Part shown: positions 27,304 to 38,263 of the stretch, in pieces | How the letters are laid out: each line of letters begins with the position of its first letter | How positions within the stretch are numbered: the stretch's first letter is position 1 | NCBI RefSeq assembly: GCF_000247815.1 | Contig: NC_021674.1 | Span: forward strand, 34,878,612-34,942,611 | From: Ficedula albicollis | Taxonomy: Eukaryota; Chordata; Aves; Passeriformes; Muscicapidae | Length of the DNA stretch: 64,000 bases | Direction of reading: 5' to 3' | Program-made: the position numbers and the translations under genes | The notes under the pieces: generated by a model | Told to the model about the DNA's origin: nothing | The model's input: only the letters and a program-made list of their open reading frames with translations | The model's database searches: none

Positions 27304-27784
27304 TGTGCTGGTTTTCAGCCAGGACAGAGCTAGTTTTTTCTCAGTAACTGTGGTGGGGTGAGCCTGGAGCCATGTGGGCGTGCCTGGGTTGCTGTTCTAT
27401 ATCACACATGGCTGGGAGGCAGAAGTAAGGGGTCTCACTTCTGAGGTGGAAGTGGGCATGGATTGCTATGGGGAAGAAAAATTTGGGCATGGAGGGTGCG
27501 AGTGCCATTTGGTGCATTGTCTCTGGGGTCCTGCCAGGGGGTCCCATGCTGGGGTTCAGCTCAGTGAGCATTCTGCCTGGTAAAAAACCATCTCTTCTAT
27601 ACACTGCTGATGTTAGCATTGTTGCTGTTACTGCTCGTTTTCTTATCGCTTCGCTGTTTCCAGTAAATTGTTTTCATCTCAATTTGTAATTTCTGCCTTT
27701 TGTATCTCCCACCAGAAGGGGGAGAGGAACAAGTATGTGTGGGAGGGCACTAAAAGTAGGGAGTGCTGCTCCTAAACCATGGCA
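27304..27784 (+). mobile_element. Solo LTR of an avian endogenous retrovirus (ERVL-like)
   Basis: The 481-bp element begins TGTGCTGGTTTTCAGCCAGG and ends CCTAAACCATGGCA, that is TG...CA. Both ends resemble the terminal blocks of a common avian LTR group, whose start reads like CTGGTTTT...CAGAG and whose end reads like TAAACCA. An exact AGTGT duplication flanks it. Near the 3' part, TTCCAGTAAATTGTTTTCATCTC resembles the polyadenylation and R/U5 part of those LTRs, which supports plus orientation. No gag, pol or env sequence lies beside it, so it is a solo LTR left by recombination between two LTRs. The family name is inferred from memory of the group. Confidence 0.8.
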
Positions 27785-27789
27785 AGTGT
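27785..27789 (+). repeat. Target-site duplication AGTGT, right copy
   Basis: Identical to 27299-27303. The match is exact and directly abuts the LTR end. Confidence 0.8.
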
Positions 27790-30700
27790 CAGTGTCAAGG
27801 ACTAGGTCAAAGGAAAGAGAAAAACTTCAAGGGCACAAACAGAAAGGAAAATCAAATCTACAAAAAACAGAGGGACGTGACAACAAAGCAGAAGCCAGCA
27901 ATAACACTGAGACTGGGTATAACTACTGAAGCAAATACCTGCAAGGATAGAGTTAGCTAGGAATAGAGACCTCACACTGTTTCATTTCTTGCATTAAAAA
28001 AAAAAGGCTGAATCTTTGAGTTCACACACTTTCAAAACATAATTTTTTCATTCTTTAAGGAGACTAGTAACATGCAAAGTTAAACCTCCTTGATTTTCTA
28101 AGCCCACCCCTGTCTGGGCCATCTTTCATGAGATAAGGATATTGATATGCCAAGATAATAGCTAAGCAAAGATAAACTGAATATTAATTAAATCAAATAC
28201 AGTAATTGAAAAACCCTTTTTACCCTGTCAGATTTCTTTGCCTTGCACTGTTGGGCAACAGAGAAACACAGGAAAGGTGGAAAGCAGTTTCAGACTTTTC
28301 TGTTATCATCTAAACTAAAATTCTGATTTTTGGGAAGGGAGACAAGCTGGAATTAGTCCTGGAGCTGAAAACTCCCTGTCTGCTTTCACCTATTTACTCT
28401 CATGCTTTCAGGGTGTCCATCAATAGAAATGAAGTTAATAAGGAAATGTAATCTGTGCAAAGACATACTCTGTTGTGGAAACTGGTGTGCTTCTTTTACA
28501 GTATATTCTGATATTGCAATGTCTTAGTTGTTCACAGTATGGTGTCTTGCTATATATTTTTTCATTAACATCCCCATGATTCCTGTGAGAGAGTCAGGCA
28601 AGGGTTGTAAATACTATTAACCACATTTTACACAGGGGAGATGAAGTCCAAGGGGTAAAATAATTTGTTCTTAGCTGTATACTGAGTTAGTGCTAAAGCC
28701 AGGATTTAGAACTCAGTTTTATAATACACCAAGATCCTTTCTCCAGCCCCCTTTCTTCCCAGGGCCTCTCCTGAAGGTAAAGAACTGCAGCATCAAGAGG
28801 GCACACAGAATATTTTCCTCTCTCAGCTAGCTCCTTTCAACTCAGCTATCTTCTGAGATGCAAAACTACATACACTCTTTGAAGACAATGGAACTAGCAA
28901 ACATAATTGGAATTTGACTGGCCTAATCACAAAATTCGAAGTTATTTGGTTATTTCTCTTAAACCAATGAAGCATGCTTTGATTAACTATGTTTGAGGAT
29001 AGATCAAAAACGGCTAGGAGATTTTTGACAGAATTATCCAATTCAATTATGTCAAAGAAAGCTATAAAATTGAATCAATGTCAGATTAAAGAGAATTATT
29101 CTGAGTTATTCATAACTGAAAATGAAGCCTGGAACAAAAATGCAGTACAATGGTTCTATAGTAGGGTGTTACATGCTGTAACATTACTGCCTTTTTAAGG
29201 ATTGTATACACCAACATAGCATAAAGCAATGTACATGTGTTGTAATAGCAATTTTATCACTTAGCAGCCATATAGATTAAGAAACTTTACTGTGTGCTAA
29301 GTGTCTATCATATCAGGAAAAAAAGAAGAGTCATGAAGAAAGAGGGTGGAACATAGGGAGGTGGTGGGAAGAGAAGCTGCTGTGTGTTTCTGCTGCTGCC
29401 TGTAGGAAAACTGGAGTCTGGGCTGCAGAAAGCTCGTTGGGGTTCAGGTCAACTTCTCCACAGTCACCAACAAACACATCATATAACTGAGACTGCAAAA
29501 AGGCAGGCACAAACATTGCTTCAGATGCTCTTTTCTAATTCAGATTTCAGTCCTATAATAACTCCTTTTTGTTTCTGCAGTACTAAATGCTAGACCCATG
29601 GCATTTAATAGTGCAATCCCATTGATTGCATTGTACTTTTATCTCAGCCTAAGTGATCACTCCTCCTCCTCTATTTAACACTGATATTCTTTCTCCTCTT
29701 TTTGTGCAGAATGAGGAATGTGACTTAGTATGCAGCTTAGCATATCTTCTGTGCTGTTCCAGTGCTAGTACTGCTCTCATCAACAGAGTACTTGAACTTC
29801 CTCCAGAAGTGCCTCCTGCCCTTCTTCTGAGTCACTCAATAGTTGTTAATGTTTAATGGCTAAAGGAGCAGGTGAGAGATAAAAGACAGAGAAGCATGCG
29901 CAGCAGATTTTACTCTGCAGAGAAACCTGGTGACCCTGACTGTGTCTCTGGTTTTTTTCACAGTGCAACCAGGAAGCCTGCTAAATCCTACTTAATGCAA
30001 GTGATGATGACTTAGGATGAAGGAAAATAAAACCACGAAATTATACATAATTCCCTAGTGGCCTCTGCTCCCACATGTATCATCATTTAGGCAGTAAACG
30101 TTTCATTAAAGAAGGTTAAATTTCTATTAGTTCCTTTTCAACACAATGATACAGTGTAGTACTACAAATTTTAAGCAGATATATTTCATTATGCTTCCCC
30201 CAGCATGGCCAGAATAGTATGCCTTCAGGACTTTCATACTGACTTTCAGGTTGCCCTTGTCTGCTAGGGAAACCTTTAAAATTTAAAAGAAAAAAAAATC
30301 ATTTGTACATTCTGCAGGCTGAGGAAAGAAATCCTACTTGGTGTGATTTGCTATAATGATAAATTTATCAGAGGCTGTTCGTTTTATCTCCTGCAGAACT
30401 GCTCTTTGATGGCATTAATCTGCAGTAATGATTACAGGAAAGTAATTCAAAGCTGTTCAGAGGGAAAGGTGACATGGTGCTTTCTATCTCTTTTCTGAAT
30501 GCTTCCTCAGATTGTTCAATAAATTACAGGTGTAGAAAGAGAAAAGATGGGCCATATGCAGCTGAATATTTTGAGGAATCTAGAAATGTGGAGCGATAAG
30601 AACAAGACTGCATTTGCAATAAAATATGTGTTGCAGATTCTTCAGAGACCTCTTATAGCAGCAGGCACTGAGTCCAAAGTTTTGGGGATGCTCAGTATTA

Positions 30701-30827
30701 TGTGTTTTTCATTAACTGTCAGCAAAGATGAACCACAGTATTAAATTAACAGCCAATTAATTCATAATATTTCAGGTCAAGTGAACTAATGGTACCTTTT
30801 TGCACAGCCTTTTCAAAATAACAAGAG
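27790..30827. other. Unique AT-rich non-coding DNA
   Basis: No gene or known element is seen. The stretch around 30290-30490 has a composition and homeodomain-like TAAT motifs that can mark conserved non-coding elements, but conservation cannot be judged from one sequence. Confidence 0.5.
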
Positions 30828-31070
30828 ATTCTAGGACTTGTAAGAGACCACTGGAGCTCATCTAGTCAGACCTTTGAACAGAAATTCCAGGCTGTCAGGA
30901 GCCCAAGCCACATAAGGTTTACCTGGCTGTGTGTGAAAACTTCCACTGATGGAGAGTCTAGGGCTTTCCTGGTGACATGGCTCAAAGCAGGACATTTTTC
31001 TAAGAATGCTTTTCCTTCTATCCAGACTGACTCTTCCAAGTGCAGCCTGTGGTCATTGCCTTTTTTTGCT
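30828..31070 (-). mobile_element. Diverged CR1 3' region
   Basis: The plus strand reads ACTTGTAAGAGACCACTGGAG, then CTCATCTAGTCAGACC, which corresponds to the reverse complement of a CR1 3' end. Further on it matches the usual order of the antisense copy: a GATGGAGAGTC block, then AAGAATGCTTTTCCTTCTATCCAGACTGA, where CR1 has AAGAAnTTCTTCCTnATnTCCAnnCTnAA. It is heavily diverged and dead. The right boundary is uncertain. Confidence 0.6.
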
Positions 31071-31942
31071 TTACTGTTTCTCCTTGTTTTACAAAATGTA
31101 TTCCCAAGTTATTAGAATTCAATGTAATAGTGCTCCCTGACTCCCAATTCCTGGCGTGGTGTGAGAGCAGGAGAGGTTTTGGCTCTGCTCAGCAATGACT
31201 AAAACATCCCTGTTATCAACATTGCCAGATACTGGGATGAAAGTTAACTCTATCCTAGCCAAAATCAACACAATACAATACACACATGAGCTATTTCCAG
31301 TAATGACTAGAAGGAAAAATGTGATGACTGTTCTGAGAGGTCAGAATAATTTAGCAAAGAAGATGCTTCTAAAGGCAGTAACAAAAATAAAACTTCAGTT
31401 CTTGTTTTTTTTCTAACCTATGTTGAGAATTTAAAATACTTGGAAAAAAGTGTGTTTTGCTACACAGCTACCTACACACATGCCAGAAAACTGTGGAAAG
31501 AATGAACAGGCAATTGGAGGATATGTGTGTTCACTGGAGTGAGTGTTTAAATTACAGAACAATTACAATCACACCATCCTTGTTTGACAAGGCACATTTC
31601 TTCACAGATCTAAAACTATAATGATGTCTAGCTTTTCTGCAGCATTTATCTTCAGATTTCAAAGTTATTGATAGCAGCTATTACACTCAGCCACAGGCAT
31701 CCCTGACAGCAGATCTCTGTCTGTTCATAGCCCCCTGGCCTAGGAGAAGTGCTGAGACACTGCAGCTCTGCATGCAGACACCGCTCACATCCCTGACAAA
31801 TCCCATCCCAAGGCATCAGTGAAGGTTCTTTTCTAAAGAAGCATGAGAAAGTCAGAGAGGAGCCAGTACACAAGGTGGTAGAGACTTCAGGAATGCAGGA
31901 GGCTGACAATCTGCTTTAACAATAAATATAAACATAATATTT
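31071..31942. other. Unique non-coding DNA
   Basis: Nothing recognised. Confidence 0.5.
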
Positions 31943-32073
31943 GATGCTAGTAAATGGTACAAAAATGGAATTATGCCTGTTCCTTTCTATATTTTTTCTT
32001 ATATCTCTGATGCTAGTAAATGGTACAAAAATGGAATTACGCCTGTTCCTTTCTATATTTTTCTTATATCTCT
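31943..32073 (+). repeat. 66-bp tandem duplication (two copies)
   Basis: GATGCTAGTAAATGGTACAA begins at 31943 and 32009. The copies differ by about two changes (ATTATG/ATTACG and one T in a T run). Confidence 0.94.
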
Positions 32074-32255
32074 TCTTTATAACAAAGGACACAAAATTTC
32101 TCCAAACAGTTCTTCCACTCGATTGATTTGGATGAACAAAATCAGTGATTTTTTTGAGAAGACATCCTATCTTGATTTAACGGTTCTGAGTGAATTAGAT
32201 CAAATTTTTCACTTGATCTTCTCTTAAGCTAAATACATAAATATTCCTTAGCATG
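32074..32255. other. Unique spacer
   Basis: Short unique stretch between two duplicated blocks. Nothing recognised. Confidence 0.5.
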
Positions 32256-32441
32256 CAGCTGGAAGACACATCTTCCAAAACAGAAAATCACTTGTGAAAC
32301 CTCTTCTATGTTATGTCTATACATGCTCCTATTTGCTACAGCTGGAAGACACATCTTCCAAAACAGAAAACCTATATATGTCTATACATGCTCCTATTTG
32401 CTGCTCTTCTATGTTATGTCTATACATGCTCCTATTTGCTA
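32256..32441 (+). repeat. Nested direct repeats (83-bp unit plus 23-37 bp units)
   Basis: CAGCTGGAAGACACATCTTCC starts at 32256 and again at 32339. GTCTATACATGCTCCTATTT occurs three times (near 32316, 32380 and 32419), twice preceded by CTCTTCTATGTTAT. The order implies at least two duplication or deletion steps. Confidence 0.92.
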
Positions 32442-33380
32442 GTTTTCCAAAGGGTAGTTTTCACAGGGTACACTGTATATTACTGACTGCAATATTCTGA
32501 TTGCTACAATAATTCTGCCTTTTCCACTTCTACTCACTTCTACTCTGTTTGAGCATGCACAGGCACCTTTTCTGCTCTGAGACTCAATGAATCCATGTTC
32601 AGCTCCAGCCCCCTACCACCTGTTCTTTTCTAAATCATCCTTTCCCAGCCCCTGCACTGCACCCTATAAGTTATTGATTGCAAGCAGTAGGACTCTACGT
32701 TAGCCCCTATGGTTTACCTGTGATGTGGTGGATCACTAAGTGTTCAGCCTGCTTTGTAGAACTGGCTTGTTGTCCACAGGTTCTCTGTTTAAAGTGAGAG
32801 TTTTCAGTCTCTCTCCACAGTACAAATCAGGAAGTGCTCTTTCGATAGGGTTGCTTGGTATGGATCTAATGCCAGTGAATTAGAATTTAATATCCCAGAG
32901 TGAGGCATCTTGGATCAAGTTGCAATACACATATACATTAATCTATTATGAGAATTAATTTTATCTCACTAATTATGACTCAGATATTTTTATTTATATG
33001 TGAATCGCACTTTTTTTGTTTACCCTTGTGTAAAAATATCTTATCTATATTAATGGCTGCTCTGCTTCTGCATATCTTCACATGACAACAGCTTTTCTTC
33101 CATTTACTTTCACACCTAAAATCAGCACCAAACCAGACATTCATGTGTTTCACTTGGCCTTATTAGGCATTCTGAAATTGAGTGGGAGATAAAAGAAAAT
33201 GTTTTCCTAGAGTGTTTCCATATTTTCTTTGTTATTTAAGAGTGACCATTTTTAAAGAATGCAAACAATCCAAAAGAATAATGGCAAGATATTTAGAAAT
33301 GCTGATTTTCACGGAGAGAAAAGTGTCTGGGAGGAGCTGTTAACTCACTGGAAGGTATGGTGTGATTCTTGGGGATGGGG
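32442..33380. other. Unique non-coding DNA
   Basis: Nothing recognised. Confidence 0.5.
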
Positions 33381-33451
33381 CTGAGCAGGGGCAGGAGCTG
33401 CACTCCATGATCCTTTTGGGTGCCTTCCAACTCAGCTTATTCTGTGATTTG
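33381..33451 (+). mobile_element. CR1 3'-terminal fragment
   Basis: Reads CTGCACTCCATGATCCTTTTGGGTGCCTTCCAACTCAG and then TTATTCTGTGATT. This is the classic CR1 3' end (GATGATCCTT, CCCTTCCAACTC, TATTCTATGATT). It is strongly 5'-truncated, as most CR1 copies are. Confidence 0.85.
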
Positions 33452-34085
33452 CCAATATGTTATAAATGAAAGAGCAATACTCGTGCTCTGTGAAAAAGCT
33501 ATTGATTGTGTGGAAAAATATTGGTTCCCTGGAACTTCAGCTCCTCTCAGCTATCAACCATATTTATCGGTCTTGAAAATAATTAGGAAGAAAAAAATCG
33601 AAACCATTTTTCTGGAAAGTGTTTGTGGCTGGGGCATCCAGTAAAAATTATCATTAAAATAAATTAGAGTTGTCAATAAAAAAGGATATGGACAGAGAGT
33701 AAAAAAATACTGAATTCCAAAAGGCAGTGAGTGACTTAACAGTCCCACCACCTTAATGTCTTATTTATTTGTTCATAAGGGAACCAAGCTGCAAATAAAT
33801 ACTAATCAATACAGCTTCAACTCTTCTCATTTTGCTTTCAATTCAGAAATTGAAATTCAGAAAGTGGAGAAAATTGAAAATTTCAAATCTTCATAGGAAG
33901 TTAAGTAATAACAAGTACATTTCTTTTTGCAAGAAATATAGGGAATTTGTTTTAGGTAAAGTAAGTTTTTATTGGAATAACAGAAGGCAGAAAGGATGAC
34001 CTGCAGTGCTTATGCATCACTAGAGCTGGATAAAGAATGTATTGTGGAAAGCTTATTGAGATTTCATAAGTTGGCTCAGCACCAG
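33452..34085. other. Unique non-coding DNA
   Basis: Nothing recognised. Confidence 0.5.
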
Positions 34086-34211
<126 letters not shown>

Positions 34212-34393
34212 GAAAATCTTGTCTCTTTTAAAATCTCCAAAATCAAAATTTCAATTAAATTGGAGAGGGTTACTCAATATCTTTAAGTTTTGAAAGGGTG
34301 GGTGACTTCAGTTTTCTACATAGTGCATTGCAGTTAGGAATTAACATAAAAGGACCAGTAATTTCTAAAAACCTTCTTATTGTTTTGAACTTG

Positions 34394-34441
34394 TTTTCTT
34401 TTCTTTTTTTTTTCTTTCTTTTTTTTTCTTTCTTTTTTTTA
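34394..34441 (+). repeat. Pyrimidine (T/C) low-complexity tract
   Basis: T runs broken by single C, of the CTTTTTTTT type. It lies 200 bp from the poly-C sandwich. Confidence 0.8.
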
Positions 34442-36233
34442 AAGATGATGAATTTATTTTAAATAAAACCAATTTACCAAGAATTTTGATTTCTTCAGAA
34501 TCTGTCAGACCTTGGATTTCCTGACTTAGATACTTGTCTACCACTTTTTGAGAAGTTACCAAGTAGGAAGATCACCAACTTTATTTTTCCTCTGGGTAAC
34601 TTTTAAAACTTATAGGCATTTTACAAAATTATTCAGAGGTTGGAAAGAGAGGTATAAACTTGATTAGTCTCTTATTTACATTCAGAAACAAATGAAAATA
34701 CAAAATTTTAAAAAGAAGAGGGACAGGAAAAAATATAACTCCTTTCAATTTTCTACATTATTGCAAAAGGAAAAGCTGCTTGTTTTGCAGCCTGAGTGCT
34801 TCAGGATATTTTAACAAGTTTAAAATTATCTATTCATCAGCTCTGGTAATTAGCTTTTGCTTTGCTTTTTTGTGAATTATTACTAGGGATTCATGTACTT
34901 TCATTGAGTTATTATATTATCCTCCAGGTCTTCTGCTTCATACAAATGCTGTTCCTCTCCTGGTTCAATAATTAAGCTGTATTGTACAGTTGCTGCTGGC
35001 CGGATTACAGACTTTCCAACCTGTGGATTCATGACAATTACAAGTATCAAAAAAACACATTTGAAGTGTAATTACAAGGATAATTCATGTAATTGCATTA
35101 ACTTTATACATTCTGCTGAGAAATAATGGACTGATAAAGGAAGGAAAGGACTGCTTTGGGTGTCTAAAGGGTAGTCAAGGGTGTGGTGTGGTATGGGCAG
35201 TCAAAGGACAAAATGGAAGGACAGTGTGAATGACAAATGACATGAAAGAAAGTATGAGAAAGGAAGTACCAAGAAGAGGAAAAGAGAGTAGATAGAGAGG
35301 AATAGTGCTAGAGACGATGAGAGAACAAATGTACAGGGTCATAAGTTTACAGGGAAAGACTCAAGGAGTCAAAAGCATAGTTTAGCAGATGACAAAAGGA
35401 ACCTAGCAAATTAAATCAAATAATTAGCTAAGGAAGCAGATTCAGCAGCAGTGCCTGTTTAAAAGGAAGGGAATGAGTTACCTTCTGAGTTAGCTACCTA
35501 GAGGAACAGAAAAGCAAACAGCAGTGCATTGATTCAGCAGATAAGTGGTGGACAGAGCATATCAGGGGGAGAGTTAGCTGAGCTAGTTAATTCATCAGGT
35601 ACAATGGGAAGAGAGATGAGTCAGCAAATGGACAAATAAATAGATCAAGTGGTAGATTAGCAGTGAGACACAATGGAGTTGGTGAGAATTGTCTGTCAGA
35701 GGGCAGGTGCCTGGAAGCAGTTTCCCAAACATGCTTGGTAATGGCAGCCAGGCAGTCAGAGATGCCTGCAGGGATGCTGATTCCCTCAGCTGGGCGCCTG
35801 GCTGGTGCTCCATGGGGACTGAGATCAGAAGGGAGATGGGACACTGGCAGTGGGTATTCACTTGCCCATACAGGACTTCTGGTGGGAGAGGGGGAAAAAA
35901 GGGCCAGCAAAATTCTTGTCAGAGAACTCATCATTCCTGCATTTTGAGCCTCTTATCTTACATGTGTACAGCTTGATTCGTGAAGTTTGCAACAAGTCAG
36001 AGCCCCCATGCTATGGTTGGTGAAAGGGTGACAAATGGGAAACAGATGACTCCTGTTTGTACAACCTTCTATGCTCACTTCACAAAGAAAAGGCTGCTCA
36101 TTTTTTCAGCCACATATCCTGTGATGTTTTATCGAGCAAAATGGAGAGCTGTGATTCAAACTATACTTCCTTTTTACCAGCCAATCCTTCCTCCCCGTAG
36201 GCTTTGCAGAGAGGCTGAGCTCATTGCTGAACT
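34442..36233. other. Unique non-coding DNA; possible conserved element
   Basis: No gene is seen. The section 34780-35110 holds several TAATTA/TAATTG-type homeodomain sites and a balanced composition seen in vertebrate enhancers. This is a suspicion only. The 115-residue antisense frame at 35587-35934 has no recognisable domain. Confidence 0.4.
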
Positions 36234-36355
36234 ATTTGCATTAGAGAGTAGATGTACAAATAGTGTCTGAGGAAGGAGAGAGATTTGCATTAGAGAGTAG
36301 ATGTACAAATAGTGTGAGTCAGGATGCCTCTCGTGTCTGAGGAAGGAGAGAGGAG
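36234..36355 (+). repeat. 49-bp direct duplication with an insertion
   Basis: ATTTGCATTAGAGAGTAGAT begins at 36234 and 36283. In the second copy a 17-bp segment (GAGTCAGGATGCCTCTC) separates the ACAAATAGTGT block from the GTCTGAGGAAGGAGAG block. Confidence 0.92.
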
Positions 36356-36426
36356 AAACAAAACTAATGTTTACCAAAAAAATATGAAATAAATGAATAT
36401 TTTAACTAATTCTTCACACAGCTACT

Positions 36427-36465
36427 ACATATATTTATATATATAAAGATATACATATATATAAA

Positions 36466-36548
<83 letters not shown>
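36427..36548 (+). repeat. Compound (TA)n/(TG)n microsatellite
   Basis: TATATA, then (TG)n, then (TA)n, TGTATGTGTG and a long (TA)n. The alternating AT part is self-complementary and could extrude cruciform structures. Confidence 0.95.
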
Positions 36549-36549
<1 letters not shown>

Positions 36550-36859
36550 ACCTTTTGCAATGGTATATCCTTAATTTTACATTTTAAATAGTAGGATTAT
36601 TATCATTATTGAGAAGCTTTTGTGAAGGCAGTTGCATAATTTGATGTACTGGATCACATGTTATACCCTTGCTTCTTTGCCTTGGGCAAAAGATGGAGGT
36701 TTGGAGGGCAGTAGAAAGAAAGTTTTTGCTGATACATTTTATTTAGAAAAGCAGATAGATCTGCTGAGATGGGAGGCTGTTTCAAAGACCAAGAAATTAG
36801 AGGAGAGAGAATGAAAGGAGCTAGCAAGGAAAGTGGTACTCTGAGGAGCATTAAGAAGT
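36549..36859. other. Unique spacer before CR1
   Basis: Nothing recognised. Confidence 0.5.
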
Positions 36860-37671
36860 AGGTCCTGGACAGGCTGGGCAGGGAGGAACCTTCTGAAATT
36901 CAGCCAAGGGAAGTGCAGGGCTCTGCATGGGGAGAGGAAGAACTGCCTGCACCAGTACAGGCAGGGGGCTGACCTGCTGGAAAGCAGCTCTGTGGAGAGG
37001 GACCTGGGGGTCCTGGTGGACAACAAGCCATCCATGAGCCAGCAGTGTGTCCTGTGGCCAAGAAAGCAAATGGAATCCTGGGGTGCATTAGGAAGGGCAC
37101 TGCCAGCAGCTCAAGGGAGGTGACCCTGCCCCTCTGCCCAGCCCTGGGGAGGCACATCTGGAGTGCTGAGTCCAGATGTGTTTGACTCCTCAGGACAAGA
37201 GAGACATGGAGCTGCTGCAGTGGCTCCAGGGGAGGGTAACACAGATGATTGAGGCACTGGAGCATCTCTCTCAAAAAGGAAAGGCTGGGGGAGCTGGGGC
37301 TGCTCAGCCTCGAGAAGAGGCACTGAGAGGGGAGCTCATCAGTGTCTGTGAGTATCTGCAGGGAGGTGCCAGGAGGATGGAGCCAGGCTCTGCTCTGTGG
37401 TGCCCAGCAACAGGACAGGAGGCAATGGCAGAAACTGATGCACAGAGTGTTCCTCCTGAATATGAGGAAAATCTTCTTTACTCTGTGGGTGACCGCACTC
37501 TGGAATAGATTGTCCAGAGAGACTGTGGAATCTCCAGATACTCCAGAATCATCTGCTCTCAATCCTATGCCGTGTGCTCAGGGGTTTGCCCTGCTTGAGC
37601 AGGGACGCTGGACCCAATGTCCCAATGTGGTCCCTTCCAACCTGACCCATTCTGTGTGTGATCCTGTGAGT
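36860..37671 (+). mobile_element. CR1 LINE, 5'-truncated (ORF2 C-terminus and 3' end)
   Basis: About 810 bp. It matches the end of CR1 ORF2, the endonuclease/reverse-transcriptase protein, from the region after the RT palm onward. Recognisable stretches in order include a GVLVDNK-like segment near 37005-37025, KRDMELLQWLQ near 37185-37220, IEALEHLS near 37250, LRGELISVCEYLQGG near 37326-37370, and LLNMRKIFFTLWVT with WNRL near 37450-37510. These lie in different frames, so the copy carries frameshifts. It ends with GTCCCTTCCAACCTGACCC and TTCTGTGTGTGATCCTG, the CR1 tail. It is truncated at the 5' end, with no poly-A, and is inactive. It is the best evidence that the window is avian. Confidence 0.93.
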
Positions 37672-38173
37672 TTCTAAGAGTTCCATTTCATGTATTAATG
37701 CAAACACATAAAAGCACTCTCCTCTGATTACATTCCTTTATGCATATAAATAACTCTATACTCCTACTGGAATTAGATATATGACAGATCCAACAGTCCA
37801 GTTTCCCTGACATTTTAAACACATTTATTTTAAAGCCTTGAAAGTCTTTTCTCCATATCTCAGAAAGGAATGAGGCAGAGGGAAGCTTTGCTTAGAAATT
37901 AATGTCACACTTCTTATTTGTTTGCCATTTGGACAGACTGAATCTTCAAAGACCTCCCTGACTCAGTTTGTGAGCATTTGTTAATAGAAATGGCAAGTGA
38001 AGGATGCAAGTGCTTGTTTTGCATCTTGCATACAGTGTGAGTGCACAAGATCCCCTAGCTTTGCACACACAGCTTGGCATATGCTCAGGGTTTGCAGGTG
38101 TTACAAAGAATGCTTTTGTCTTTTATATAAATTCATATAAATTTATATAAATTCATGGTGATAGTTTTGATAT
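37672..38173. other. Unique AT-rich DNA
   Basis: Nothing recognised. Confidence 0.5.
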
Positions 38174-38263
38174 TCAATGAATGAATGAATGAATGAATGA
38201 ATGAATGAATGAATGAATGAATGAATGAATGAATGAATGAATGAATGAATGAATAGATGAATG
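38174..38263 (+). repeat. (AATG)n microsatellite, about 22 units
   Basis: Nearly pure AATG units, with one variant (AATAGATG) near the right end. Confidence 0.96.

Noticed and set aside
36900..37677. Frames of 110 to 220 residues on both strands
   Set aside because: They lie in a frameshifted CR1 ORF2 tail; the minus-strand one is its shadow. Not a host gene.
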